Assembly: GCA_000024525.1 (NCBI GenBank)
Contig: CP001769.1
Coordinates: forward strand, 6,977,001-7,041,000
DNA length: 64,000 bases
Reading direction: 5' to 3'
From: Spirosoma linguale DSM 74
GTDB lineage: Bacteria; Bacteroidota; Bacteroidia; Cytophagales; Spirosomataceae
Position numbers and translations under genes: made by a program
Shown here: piece by piece, positions 1 to 8,499 of the stretch
How the letters are laid out: each line of letters begins with the position of its first letter
How positions within the stretch are numbered: position 1 is the first letter of the stretch
The notes under the pieces: generated by a model
What the model was told of the DNA's origin: nothing
Seen by the model: only the letters and a program-made list of their open reading frames with translations
Database searches by the model: none

Positions 1-860
1 CTACCGATCCCGCCGAACGGGAAAGTCTGCTGACGTTCGTTATCGCCGGGGCCGGTCCAACGGGTGTCGAAATGGCCGGTTCGCTGGCCGAGATGCGCAA
101 ACACGTACTGCCCAGCGATTATCCGGGTCTGGATTTCAGCCAGATGAAGATTTATATTGTGGAAGGGGTGGGTAAAGTGCTGCCGCCCATGTCGGAGGAG
201 GCTGGTAAAAAAGCCCAACGCTACCTCGAAGACCTCGGCGTTATTATCAAACTGAACACGCTGGTGGAGGGCTACGATGGCGAAACGGTCACGTTTAAAG
301 GTGGTGAACAGATACGAACCCAAACCTTAGTGTGGGGTGCTGGCGTAACCGGTGCACTGATCGATGGTATTCCGGCCGAATCCGTTGAGCGGGGACGTAT
401 CTTAGTCGACCCCATTAACCGGGTGCAGGGCCTGACCAATGTGTTTGCCATCGGTGATATTGCTCTGATGAAACTGGAGGATTACCCGAAAGGGCATCCG
501 GGTGTGGCGCAGCCCGCCATTCAGCAGGGTGAGCATCTGGCCAAAAATATTCGTCGCTTATTAAAGAACGAACCAACCGAGCCGTTCAAGTATTTCGATA
601 AAGGATCGCTGGCCATTGTAGGCCGTAGCCGCGCCGTGGCCGATCTGCCGGGCAATATTCACCTGGGGGGCTTTGTCGCCTGGATGGCCTGGCTGTTCGT
701 CCACATCTGGTATCTGGTTGGCTTCCGCAGCAAGCTGGTCGTGTTTAGCAACTGGGTGTACCGGCTGTTCACCTACGAGCGCGGCACCCGAATTATTATT
801 CGTCCGTTTATACGCAAGGATGATAAAGTAGGGCAGGAGATTATGGCCCAGAGTGAGTAA
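1..860 (+). CDS. ndh: NAD(P)/FAD-dependent oxidoreductase, type II NADH dehydrogenase (5' end missing)
   Basis: The reading frame is open from base 3, so the gene begins before the window and only its last 285 codons are seen. The frame opens on the second dinucleotide fold: GAGPTGVEMAG at bases 48-80 is the NADH-binding glycine motif of NDH-2 enzymes. A later FAIGD segment at about bases 450-465 is the usual FAD-contacting motif. The C-terminal stretch from about base 680 is hydrophobic and aromatic (WMAWLFVHIWYLVGF) and matches the membrane-anchoring tail of NDH-2. By family knowledge the enzyme passes electrons from NADH to quinone at the inner membrane without pumping protons. The gene ends TAA at 858-860 and faces the next gene, with a long inverted repeat between them. 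Confidence 0.9.
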   Translation, partial: TDPAERESLLTFVIAGAGPTGVEMAGSLAEMRKHVLPSDYPGLDFSQMKIYIVEGVGKVLPPMSEEAGKKAQRYLEDLGVIIKLNTLVEGYDGETVTFKGGEQIRTQTLVWGAGVTGALIDGIPAESVERGRILVDPINRVQGLTNVFAIGDIALMKLEDYPKGHPGVAQPAIQQGEHLAKNIRRLLKNEPTEPFKYFDKGSLAIVGRSRAVADLPGNIHLGGFVAWMAWLFVHIWYLVGFRSKLVVFSNWVYRLFTYERGTRIIIRPFIRKDDKVGQEIMAQSE

Positions 861-873
861 AAAGCGTTATTGG

Positions 874-946
874 GTACGAAACAGCCTCTGGCTGTTTGTG
901 AGTAGGTACTTGCCTGACACACAAACAGCCAGAGGCTGTTTCGTAC
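874..946. repeat. Perfect 27-bp inverted repeat between convergent genes
   Basis: Arms 874-900 and 920-946 are exact reverse complements with a 19-nt loop. Each arm contains its own palindrome, AAACAGCC-TCT-GGCTGTTT. There is no T-tract, so a plain intrinsic terminator is unlikely to be the whole story, although it lies between convergent genes. The design of a palindrome inside each arm recurs elsewhere in this window. Confidence 0.9.
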
Positions 947-954
947 ATATGGCC

Positions 955-1782
955 CTACCGCCGATTAATCGGGTAATTGAAGCCGAACTGGTATTTGTAT
1001 TGAAGTGAGTAGAAATGGTGCGTGGCCAGCCCCTGTTGATCGACCCCCAGCCGGGTGTTGGTGTAATCGGCCCAGGCCCCCTGAAAGTCCGATTGTAAAA
1101 AGAAGTACCTAAAAATATCCAGTCTAAGCCCGGCGCTTAAGGCGGCTACCATACCGTGATAATGAAAAGGGCCTTCCTGCTTGTTGCCTAGTATAGTCGA
1201 GATGGTGTAAGAGATGAGCGGTCCTCCGCCCACTTTGCCAATAGCACTTAAATCAAGGTTTTTGGCATGCCATAGCTTTTTTCGCTTGATCAGGTTAAGC
1301 ATCAGGTAGTTATTGCCGTTGGTGTGCTGAAGGTGTACGAAGTCTGGTGTTACCAGCGTGTCTTTGTCAATCTGATGGCCCCTTATCTGGCCCTGTACGT
1401 GAATAATCTGGTTATCGGTGACAATGTATTTTAGGTGATCCCAGCTTAGTTCAATACCCAAATCGTGCTTATCGTTGAAAAAATAACCCGCATTCATGTC
1501 GTATTGCGGAACGGTCAGGTTATCAAGTTTATAAAAGTCGTGTAAATCCGGACGGTCGTGGGCTTTCGCCTTGATAAACGTAAAATCGTAGTTATCGGTC
1601 GTGGTATTGCGAAAATGAATGGTACTGGCGGTGTACCATTCCCGGTTGTAGCCCCAGGTGAAATAAAAGCTACCGGGCTGTTTTCCTAATGTAAACGTTT
1701 TGGCCGAAAGGGGCTGTTGTGCGAAAGCTGTTTGAGAGAGGCAATAGAAAATTAAAGGCACAAGTAAACGTGTCTGCTTCAT
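955..1782 (-). CDS. Putative outer-membrane beta-barrel protein
   Basis: No named family is recognised. The protein starts with a clear Sec signal peptide ending in AFAQQ. The rest is rich in alternating hydrophobic/aromatic strands and Gly/Asn turns, and it ends in strand-like segments (QYKYQFGFNYPINRR), as expected for an outer-membrane barrel of about 270 residues. I chose the ATG at 1782 (MKQTRLLVP) over a TTG four codons upstream because the signal peptide fits better. It lies downstream of the small lipoprotein gene on the same strand, separated by a hairpin, so it is probably transcribed alone. Confidence 0.7.
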   Translation of the reverse strand: MKQTRLLVPLIFYCLSQTAFAQQPLSAKTFTLGKQPGSFYFTWGYNREWYTASTIHFRNTTTDNYDFTFIKAKAHDRPDLHDFYKLDNLTVPQYDMNAGYFFNDKHDLGIELSWDHLKYIVTDNQIIHVQGQIRGHQIDKDTLVTPDFVHLQHTNGNNYLMLNLIKRKKLWHAKNLDLSAIGKVGGGPLISYTISTILGNKQEGPFHYHGMVAALSAGLRLDIFRYFFLQSDFQGAWADYTNTRLGVDQQGLATHHFYSLQYKYQFGFNYPINRR

Positions 1783-1870
1783 AGAGTTTAACAAGAACGG
1801 TGGTATGTGAGGTATGTACCTCGGTAGATGAAGCGCAAAATAGCTTCATGAGTTCCTGCGAGCCCTATAC

Positions 1871-1910
1871 AACAGGAAAGTACCAACCCATTAGTTGGTA
1901 CTTTCCTGTT
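1871..1910 (-). terminator. Hairpin after the small lipoprotein gene
   Basis: Perfect 17-bp arms, 1871-1887 and 1894-1910, with a 6-nt loop. It begins 12 nt past the stop of the leftward lipoprotein gene. No U-run follows, so termination is inferred from position only. Confidence 0.5.
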
Positions 1911-1921
1911 CAGTCAGTTGC

Positions 1922-2113
1922 TTACCAGCCGGGACGACCATAGTTGCCATAGCCATACCCTCTGTAACCACCATAGGGGCGGGGTGGAGGACCATGATGC
2001 CGACGTCCATACGTATTGACAGGACGGTTTGTGTAATAGGTTGGTCCACAACTGCTAACCGATATGAGCAGCAGCAAAGCCACTATATATCCGAGCATTT
2101 TTGACGTTTTCAT
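1922..2113 (-). CDS. Small Gly/Tyr/Arg/Pro-rich lipoprotein
   Basis: A 63-residue protein with a signal peptide and lipobox (VSSC, Cys22), so the mature part is only about 42 residues and lipid-anchored. The mature part is low-complexity: Gly, Tyr, Pro and Arg in short YGGYRGYGYG-type runs with an HHGPPPRP stretch. Small lipoproteins of this composition are common in Bacteroidota and have no established function. An opposite-strand frame over the same bases (1895-2104) is a shadow; the signal peptide and lipobox support the minus strand. Confidence 0.7.
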   Translation of the reverse strand: MKTSKMLGYIVALLLLISVSSCGPTYYTNRPVNTYGRRHHGPPPRPYGGYRGYGYGNYGRPGW

Positions 2114-2230
2114 AACCAGCGAATTGTGTTTTTGAGCAATTCGATAGTTAGATAAGCTGGCTAATCGTTCGATTAAAACGAGCTGGTTAAGCTTTGGTTA
2201 AAGTTTTGTGCGTGTAGTCTAACGTGGCAG

Positions 2231-2352
2231 GCTGGCGTGGGTGTTGGGCGGTTGGCGCGGGTTTGAACCCGTGCCTTTTATTAAGTCAGTATTCACTGAC
2301 GCAAGCAAATGCTTGCTATATCAAAAGGCACGGGTTCAAACCCGCGCCAGCC
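2231..2352. repeat. Structured intergenic repeat, family G copy 1
   Basis: Most of the gap 2114-2443 is this element. Outer arms 2250-2279 and 2323-2352 pair over 30 bp with one mismatch. Each arm holds a palindrome (CGGGTT-TG-AACCCG). The loop is not free: it contains hairpin GTCAGT-ATTC-ACTGAC (2285-2300) followed directly by GCAAGCA-AA-TGCTTGC (2301-2316). The whole would fold as a long stem closing two small hairpins. A second copy lies at 59078-59191 with the same core and different arm sequence. The rest of the gap shows nothing recognisable. Confidence 0.85.
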
Positions 2353-2443
2353 AGCAGCTACACGACCTGCGCCAGTTTAAAATCCTAAACGTTTGGCTTA
2401 CCTTCACAGTTTATTAGCGGTAAGCACCATCCTCCTCGGTCTA

Positions 2444-4579
2444 ATGCAGTTTAGAAAATTTCGTCTCGCTTTGCTGGCAACCTCTTGCCTGGCATTCCTG
2501 GCTGGCCCGGCGTCAGCGCAAACGACCACCGATACAACCAAAGGTGGCCCGCTCGATCTGGGAAAAATGTGGACCTTCGATAGTCCACCGTCCGCCTATT
2601 TTAAGAAAACCTACAACTTTACCGCCGATGAAAAGTGGTTCGACGAAGCGCGGTTGGCTTCCCTGCGATTTGCTGATTACTGCTCAGCGTCGTTTGTGTC
2701 GGCCAATGGGTTGGTGATGACCAACCACCACTGCGCCCGTGAGTCGGGTACGGGCGTAACCCGAAAAGGCGAAGACCTGAATGCAACCGGATTCTTTGCC
2801 AAAACACCCGCCGAAGAGCGGAAGGTGGATGGCCTGTTCGTTGATCAACTGGTGAAGCTTCAGGACATCACCAAACAGGTGCAGGACGCCATGAGTGGCG
2901 CAACTTCCGAACAGGCGCAGTTGCAGGCCCGTGAGCAGGCGTTTTCGGCCATTAAGCAGGAGTATGGTACAAAAGAAGGCTGGAAAGGACTCGAACTTCA
3001 AACCATCACGTTTTATAACGGAGGCCGTTATGCGTTGTATGGCTTCAAACGATATACCGATGTGCGGCTGGTGTTTATGCCTGAGTTACAGCTTGGCTTC
3101 TTCGGGGGCGATTACGACAATTTTACCTACCCGCGTTATGCCCTCGACTGCTCGTTTTTTCGAGTATATGACGGCGGCAAACCGTTGAAAACAACTCATT
3201 TTTTTAAGTTCAATATGAACGGTGTTCGCGATGGCGAACCCATTTTTGTGATTGGAAATCCCGGCCATACCGAGCGGCTCAAGACCGTTGCCGAACTTGA
3301 ATTTGACCGGGATTTGCAGACGCCCGCTACTATTCAGATGCTCCGTAACCGTTCGGCGGCTTTACAGGCTTATAATGCTACGGCGAAGAATGACAGCGTG
3401 CTGAACGAGATTTTCAGCTATGAAAATAGTCTGAAAGCTTACGGCGGTCAGCTCGAAGGGCTGCGCGATGCCAGTTTGCTGAACCGTAAGGTGGTATTTG
3501 AGAATCAGTTCAAAGCAGCAGCCAAAGCTAAAAACCTGCCCGCCGATCAGCTGAAAACGTGGGATGAACTGGCTGCCAATACCGCACAGCTACGGAGTCT
3601 GTTCAAAGACGCGAACTACCTCGGACCCAGCGAGCGCACTATGGGCGAGCTGCTGACCTTCGCCAATGTTGTTACCCAGTTTAGCGAGTTACTGGCTACC
3701 CGCCCGCAGGATGCCGAACGGGCTCGCTCGCTGATGGTTACGCCAGAGGTGAAAAGTATGGCGCTGGAAGAAGCGTATCTGGCAGCTCACCTGACCGAAG
3801 CACAGCTTGGTTTAGGAAATGACGATCCGTATGTGAAAGCTGCCTTGACCGGTACCAACGGTAAGCGGCTAACTCCCAAAGAGGCCGCAGCGTACCTTGT
3901 GAAAAATACAAAGTTGACCGATCCGGCCTTCGTGAGTGAGCTATCGACCCGACCCAATGCCGCAGCGGCCTCCAACGATCCTATGCTGGCGCTGGCGCGA
4001 ATTGGGTTTCCCCGCTACCTGGCAGCCGCCCGTCAGGCCCGTCAGATTTCGCAGAAGCAGGAGGTGCTTCGTGGACAACTGGGCCGGATGTTGTATGATG
4101 TATACGGCACCGCTGTTCCACCCGACGCTACCTTCTCGCTGCGGATCAACGACGGTGTGGTGCAGTCCTATGATTACAATGGTACGAAAGCGCCTATTCT
4201 GACGACCTTCGCGGGCTTGTATGATCGTAATTACTCCTTCGCCGATAAAGCGCCCTGGAATTTGCCTGCCCGTTGGAAGAGTCCGCCCATGGAATTACTG
4301 AAACAACCCATGTGCTTCATCTCGACTAATGATATCATTGGCGGTAATTCGGGTAGTCCGATGATCAATAAAAACCTCGAGGCCGTTGGGCTAGCCTTCG
4401 ACGGGAACATGGAGAGTCTGCCCGGCGAGTTCATCTTCGTCCCCGACCGTAACCGAACCATTTCGGTGCATACAGGCGGCATCATTGCGGCCATGCGGTA
4501 TATTTATAAAGCAGATCGGCTGGTTAGCGAGCTGACGGGTACGCCGGTAACAGCGAAGCCCAAACCAGTAAAAAAATAG
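2444..4579 (+). CDS. S46 family serine peptidase, DPP7-type dipeptidyl-peptidase
   Basis: A 711-residue secreted or periplasmic exopeptidase that removes dipeptides from peptide N-termini, a typical amino-acid scavenging enzyme of Bacteroidota. The ATG at 2444 is preferred over the one at 2393 because it directly starts a signal peptide (MQFRKFRLALLAT...ASAQ). The catalytic His is in TNHHC (about residue 95). The catalytic Ser is in GGNSGSP (Ser636). Length agrees with DPP7/DPP11. The residue 18 positions after the catalytic Ser is Gly (AFDGN). In the family this position is Gly in DPP7, with broad hydrophobic preference, and Arg in the Asp/Glu-specific DPP11. I therefore infer DPP7-like specificity. 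Confidence 0.93.
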   Translation: MQFRKFRLALLATSCLAFLAGPASAQTTTDTTKGGPLDLGKMWTFDSPPSAYFKKTYNFTADEKWFDEARLASLRFADYCSASFVSANGLVMTNHHCARESGTGVTRKGEDLNATGFFAKTPAEERKVDGLFVDQLVKLQDITKQVQDAMSGATSEQAQLQAREQAFSAIKQEYGTKEGWKGLELQTITFYNGGRYALYGFKRYTDVRLVFMPELQLGFFGGDYDNFTYPRYALDCSFFRVYDGGKPLKTTHFFKFNMNGVRDGEPIFVIGNPGHTERLKTVAELEFDRDLQTPATIQMLRNRSAALQAYNATAKNDSVLNEIFSYENSLKAYGGQLEGLRDASLLNRKVVFENQFKAAAKAKNLPADQLKTWDELAANTAQLRSLFKDANYLGPSERTMGELLTFANVVTQFSELLATRPQDAERARSLMVTPEVKSMALEEAYLAAHLTEAQLGLGNDDPYVKAALTGTNGKRLTPKEAAAYLVKNTKLTDPAFVSELSTRPNAAAASNDPMLALARIGFPRYLAAARQARQISQKQEVLRGQLGRMLYDVYGTAVPPDATFSLRINDGVVQSYDYNGTKAPILTTFAGLYDRNYSFADKAPWNLPARWKSPPMELLKQPMCFISTNDIIGGNSGSPMINKNLEAVGLAFDGNMESLPGEFIFVPDRNRTISVHTGGIIAAMRYIYKADRLVSELTGTPVTAKPKPVKK

Positions 4580-4610
4580 AGAATTATTGCGCTATTGGCA
4601 TTTCAGGCCG

Positions 4611-4655
4611 CACAAACTCCCCGAAAGTTCAGTACTTTCGGGGAGTTTGTGTTTT
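4611..4655 (+). terminator. Intrinsic terminator of the S46 peptidase gene
   Basis: Perfect 17-bp stem (4611-4627 with 4635-4651), 7-nt loop, followed by TTTT. It overlaps a possible TTG start at 4654 for the next gene, which argues for that gene's downstream ATG. Confidence 0.85.
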
Positions 4656-4674
4656 GCCTTTATACGATCTGCTA

Positions 4675-5196
4675 ATGACTAAGTCCGACATTCCGGTGAT
4701 GCCAAAGTTCTTCGACCGGTATATCAATCTGGCCGACAATGACTGGCTCCTCCTCGATGCCCTCACCCAGGGCGCATCCTTCGAAAACCTAATCCCTGCC
4801 GAAACGCTCGAAAAACTGGGCGATCTCCGCTACGCCCCCGAAAAATGGACGGTAAAAGATATTCTACAGCACATCATTGATACCGAACGTATCATGAGCT
4901 ACCGGGCCATGCGTATCGCCCGCAATGACAAAACCCCTTTACCCGGCTTCGATGAGGTGATGTTTGGTGAAAATGCCAACGGCATTAACCGAACCATACC
5001 AGATTTGTACGAAGAATACAGCCTTGTAAGGCAGTCCAACATCGCTATGTTCAAGAGCTTCGACCACGACATGCTGCTGCGTTCCGGAACCTGTTCTGAT
5101 CAGCCTATATCGGCCATCGCCCTGGGTTTCGTGCTGGTCGGACATGCCACCCACCACGTGAATGTCATCAAAGAGCGGTATCTGCCCCTCCTGTAA
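4675..5196 (+). CDS. DinB family protein
   Basis: A 173-residue four-helix-bundle protein of the DinB/YfiT-like superfamily. Visible features are the Trp and Lys of EKWTVKDILQHIIDTE, the SYRAMRIAR helix and the C-terminal GHATHHVNVIKERYL. The three histidines (in QHIID and HATHH) are the usual metal ligands of this fold. Members are putative metal-dependent thiol transferases or hydrolases; the exact reaction here is unknown. The ATG at 4675 is chosen because the longer TTG start at 4654 lies in the T-tract of the preceding terminator. A repeat element starts 3 nt after the stop. Confidence 0.85.
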   Translation: MTKSDIPVMPKFFDRYINLADNDWLLLDALTQGASFENLIPAETLEKLGDLRYAPEKWTVKDILQHIIDTERIMSYRAMRIARNDKTPLPGFDEVMFGENANGINRTIPDLYEEYSLVRQSNIAMFKSFDHDMLLRSGTCSDQPISAIALGFVLVGHATHHVNVIKERYLPLL

Positions 5197-5198
5197 AC

Positions 5199-5277
5199 GT
5201 ACCTACGGGCCGGGCCGCGTTCGGCTTCAGCCCGTATTTTATGGTACTGCCATTTACGGACTAAAGTCCGTAGGTAC
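5199..5277. repeat. Nested inverted repeat after dinB
   Basis: Outer arms GTACCTACGG (5199-5208) and CCGTAGGTAC (5268-5277) are perfect. Inside the right arm lies ACGGACT-AA-AGTCCGT, a 7-bp hairpin. The left half carries a related but longer CGGGC...GCCCG palindrome. Same design as the 874-946 and 2231-2352 elements. Confidence 0.75.
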
Positions 5278-5330
5278 ATTCAGCCTCGTCACTCAATACA
5301 CGTACTTATTCAACAATCATCCAACACTTC

Positions 5331-7538
5331 ATGAGAGCAACGTTTTTACTGCTTATTACCCTGGTGGCGCAGACGGTCTGTGCCCAGCAAAAATCAAAAG
5401 TTACGGTTACCGACCTGACCCGTATCAAACAGGTTGGCGGCATTTCGTTGTCGCCCGATGGGCAGCGAGCTGTTTACGCCCTCGCCACCATTGAACCGAA
5501 CCCGGACAATAAAGAAGAATACGAGTATAAAACTCATGTGTATTTAACGGGTCTGAAGCCCGGCGATAGCAAAGCCCTGACGCGTGGACCTGAGTCGGCC
5601 CGGCAGGCCGTCTGGTCGCCCGATGGCCAGCGGATTGCCTTCGTGCGGACCGTAAAAGGGAAGGGTCAGATTTTTATCATGCCGCTGGACGGGGGAGAAG
5701 CCTGGCAACTTACGAATACGACCTACGGAGCCTCTACGCCCCTCTGGTCGCCGGATGGAACCCGGATTTCGTTTACATCGGGCATCACAATGGCACAGAT
5801 GTTAACCGATTCGCTGGTGAACCCCGGCAAAAACACGCCCCTCTGGTCGCTGGAGAAGCCGGGCTTTGCAAACAATAATTTTATTAAAAGCGATAAGAAA
5901 GTAAAGCCTAATCCGGATGGGTCGCTGGCCGAGGTACGGGCGTATCTGGAAAAAGATGTTGACGACAAGAAAGCGAAAGTGTTCAACCGGCTCAATTTTC
6001 AGGGCGAAGCGACCACAGAACCCGAGCTATCGTTTACGCACATGTACGTGGTTGATGTGAAGGAAGGAGCTACGCCCAAAGCCCTGACGCGCGGTTTTTA
6101 TTCGTATCAGGGTGGTAACTGGCTGCCAAACGGACAGGGGCTACTGGTTGTAACTGACCGCGATTCGCTCAAACACCCCGACCGGGAGCAGGATAACAGG
6201 ATCGTCTATATTCCGGCCGATGGCTCAGGTACGCAGAAGGCTGTTCTATCAGAAGCCGGTAAAAGCTATCGCTCCCCCAGCGTATCGCCCGATGGAAAGC
6301 AACTGGTATTCATGGTGTCCCCATCGGAAGGTGTTAATTTCCCCCAGCTTGGTCTGGCAACGCTCAATGGTACTTCGGTATCGGGTGTTGAGCTCGTCAC
6401 CTTCGACCGGGCACCTAGTAGCATGGCTTGGACAACCGCACCGATTTCGGCAAAAGGCAAGAAAGGAACCGCCGGTTATGTCATTTATTTCAATGCGTCG
6501 GCAAACGGCGGTTCGCCCCTGTACCGGCTTGACCCCGCTACGAAGCAGGTCACACAGCTAACCGATTTCACGGCTGGCGTCACCAGCTTCGACGTGAGCG
6601 GTAACCGCGTGGTGCTCGCAAAAACAGAAGTAGCAAACCCGTCGGAGCTGTACCTGACCGATGCAGCCGCCAAAACACAGACCAAACTCAGCAATTATAA
6701 CGACTGGGTGGCGCAACGGCAGTTGAGTACGCCGGAAAAACGCACGTACAAAAATTCGCTCGGCCAAACGGTCGATTACTGGATCATGAAGCCGTCGTTC
6801 TTCGAGGGCAACAAAAAGTACCCGCTGCTACTGAATATGCACGGCGGCCCAACGGCCATGTGGGGACCGGGTGAGCCGTCCATGTGGCATGAGTTTCAGT
6901 ATATGTGTTCGCAGGGGTATGGCGTGGTGTATGCCAATCCGCGCGGATCGGGAGGGTACGGTATCAATTTTCAGCGGGCCAACATCAAGGATTGGGGCAC
7001 CGGCCCGGCCGAAGATGTGCTGGCTGCCGTTACCGATGCCGCTAAAGAAAGTTGGGTCGATACCAGTCGGCAGGTGATTACAGGCGGTTCGTATGCCGGT
7101 TACCTGACAGCTTGGATTGTGGGCCACGACAATCGGTTCAAAGCCGCTTTTGCCCAGCGGGGGGTGTATGATTTGACCACCTTTTTGGGTGAGGGTAATG
7201 CCTGGCGGTTGATTCCCAGCTACTTTGCTTATCCGTGGTCGGCGGAGGCTAAAGTGCTGGATGCCAACTCGCCTTATACCTTCGTCCAGAATATCAAAAC
7301 GCCTTTGCTCATCAAGCATGGTGAGAACGACCTCCGCACCGGGCCAATTCAGAGCGAGATGATGTATAAAAGTTTGAAGATACTGGGTCGCCCGGTCGAG
7401 TACGTCCGTATGCCAGGCGCTACGCACGAACTGAGCCGGTCGGGTAACGTTCGGCAACGGATTGACCGACTGCTGCGGATTTACGAGTTCTTCGAGCGGT
7501 ACGTAGGGGCTGATGCGCAGGTGGTTACCCAGAAATAA
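5331..7538 (+). CDS. S9 family serine peptidase (prolyl oligopeptidase-like)
   Basis: A 735-residue exported peptidase. The signal peptide (MRATFLLLITLVAQ...CAQQ) is followed by a beta-propeller of WD40-like PD40 repeats, seen as repeated LSPDGQRAVY, WSPDGQRIAF and VSPDGKQLVF motifs, up to about residue 430. The C-terminal alpha/beta-hydrolase domain carries the catalytic triad: Ser587 in GGSYAGY, Asp667 in HGENDLR and His699 in GATHEL. The oxyanion segment HGGP is at about residue 503. Relatives are dipeptidyl- and acylaminoacyl-peptidases acting on short peptides. With the S46 enzyme upstream it points to peptide scavenging. The exact bond preference cannot be told from sequence. Confidence 0.92.
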   Translation: MRATFLLLITLVAQTVCAQQKSKVTVTDLTRIKQVGGISLSPDGQRAVYALATIEPNPDNKEEYEYKTHVYLTGLKPGDSKALTRGPESARQAVWSPDGQRIAFVRTVKGKGQIFIMPLDGGEAWQLTNTTYGASTPLWSPDGTRISFTSGITMAQMLTDSLVNPGKNTPLWSLEKPGFANNNFIKSDKKVKPNPDGSLAEVRAYLEKDVDDKKAKVFNRLNFQGEATTEPELSFTHMYVVDVKEGATPKALTRGFYSYQGGNWLPNGQGLLVVTDRDSLKHPDREQDNRIVYIPADGSGTQKAVLSEAGKSYRSPSVSPDGKQLVFMVSPSEGVNFPQLGLATLNGTSVSGVELVTFDRAPSSMAWTTAPISAKGKKGTAGYVIYFNASANGGSPLYRLDPATKQVTQLTDFTAGVTSFDVSGNRVVLAKTEVANPSELYLTDAAAKTQTKLSNYNDWVAQRQLSTPEKRTYKNSLGQTVDYWIMKPSFFEGNKKYPLLLNMHGGPTAMWGPGEPSMWHEFQYMCSQGYGVVYANPRGSGGYGINFQRANIKDWGTGPAEDVLAAVTDAAKESWVDTSRQVITGGSYAGYLTAWIVGHDNRFKAAFAQRGVYDLTTFLGEGNAWRLIPSYFAYPWSAEAKVLDANSPYTFVQNIKTPLLIKHGENDLRTGPIQSEMMYKSLKILGRPVEYVRMPGATHELSRSGNVRQRIDRLLRIYEFFERYVGADAQVVTQK

Positions 7539-7583
7539 ATGACACTTAACCGGTAAATCTCAAAAAATACCGGATACTCAAAG

Positions 7584-7670
7584 AAACGTGATGTCTGTTC
7601 ATCGGATTAGGTTAATTTGTTCATAACCAATTAGCAACTCAACTTAATCCGATGAACAGACATCACGTTT
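7584..7670. repeat. Perfect 26-bp inverted repeat overlapping a start codon
   Basis: Arms 7584-7609 and 7645-7670 are exact reverse complements with a 35-nt loop. The right arm covers the start codon of the gene at 7652 and its next six codons. If transcription starts upstream of 7584, the start codon would lie inside a stable stem. No internal palindrome is present, unlike the REP-like elements. Confidence 0.9.
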
Positions 7671-8311
7671 TACTGGCATTTTTTCTATCCATTACGACTG
7701 CATTTGGTCAGATTGCCAATGACAATACCTTTAAGGCTCAGATTGACGGTAAGGAATTTGTAACCCAGCCCCGACGGGTCAGAATCGGTAATTTCTGGTG
7801 GATAACGGCTAACACCGTTAAACCCGACAAATCACTACGTATCTGGCTCGGTAGCTACGACAAGCGTGAAATCATCGAAACGGGCACTTACCTCGTTGTC
7901 GATGCCGACAAACCCGATACCCGTGAGAATAAGAAAAAGGTAGAGGATTTGGCGAAATATAAAGGTATTGCGACGATCAAGTATGTGGAGGAAACCCGCG
8001 AACCCCGCATGGAATACCACGTTGGCAAATCGCAGAACGGCGATGAAACGATAGACGTAAAAATGGGCGCCGATGGGTTTCTGGAAGCAACATTCTCGAC
8101 GAACCTCGTTGGCAGTTACTGGAAAGAAAAAGGTACCGCTACCGTATTTGGCGGCATGGGACGGCTGATCAACAAAATGGAAGACAAAGCCATTACCAAA
8201 GCCTCTGGCTACGACTCGGACATCGATCCGGAAGGCAACGGCTACAAAAAACAGGATAAGCAGGATCAGATCGTTATTAAAAACGGGATGGTTAAGTTGA
8301 AGATGAAGTAG
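7652..8311 (+). CDS. Secreted protein of unknown function
   Basis: A 219-residue protein with a Sec signal peptide (MNRHHVLLAFFLSITTAFGQ). No catalytic motif or named domain is recognised. The mature part starts with a FKAQIDGKEF segment and has a beta-rich pattern reminiscent of small Bacteroidota secreted or lipid-anchored proteins whose opening reads like tFkAkIdGkef; that resemblance is weak. The C-terminal third is very rich in Lys and Asp, ending in repeated VIKNGMVKLKMK-like strands. The start codon lies in the right arm of a 26-bp inverted repeat, so translation may be controlled by structure. A strong terminator follows at 8348. Confidence 0.75.
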   Translation: MNRHHVLLAFFLSITTAFGQIANDNTFKAQIDGKEFVTQPRRVRIGNFWWITANTVKPDKSLRIWLGSYDKREIIETGTYLVVDADKPDTRENKKKVEDLAKYKGIATIKYVEETREPRMEYHVGKSQNGDETIDVKMGADGFLEATFSTNLVGSYWKEKGTATVFGGMGRLINKMEDKAITKASGYDSDIDPEGNGYKKQDKQDQIVIKNGMVKLKMK

Positions 8312-8347
8312 GTATCCCTTCGTAACTAACATACCCACTATATCGTT

Positions 8348-8389
8348 ACGTCTTTAACCTGACATGCATCAGGTTAAAGACGTTTTTTT
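8348..8389 (+). terminator. Intrinsic terminator
   Basis: Perfect 15-bp stem (8348-8362 with 8369-8383), 6-nt loop CATGCA, then a run of seven T. The T-run doubles as the first bases of the next inverted repeat. Confidence 0.9.
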
Positions 8390-8461
8390 GTAGTGCCGAC
8401 CGTCCCGGTCGGTAGAGAACTGACTTCACGACCGACCGGGACGGTCGGCACTACAAAAAAA
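8383..8461. repeat. 31-bp perfect inverted repeat, family T copy 1
   Basis: Arms 8383-8413 and 8431-8461 are exact reverse complements with a 17-nt loop. The arm contains TGTAGTGCCGACC and the palindrome CCGACCG-TCC-CGGTCGG. Related copies lie at 20380-20467 and 57435-57525. Confidence 0.9.
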
Positions 8462-8499
8462 GTTGAAACGCCGAAGCCGTTTTATACATAACTAGCGGT

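Noticed and set aside
2323..2352. tRNA 3' half (GGGTTCAAACCC looks like a T-arm)
   Set aside because: The stem and loop lengths do not fit a T-arm, no anticodon or D-arm is found, and the motif is explained by the palindromic arm of the repeat, which differs in the second copy.
4654..4674. TTG start for dinB
   Set aside because: It lies in the T-tract of the preceding terminator; the ATG at 4675 opens the conserved fold.
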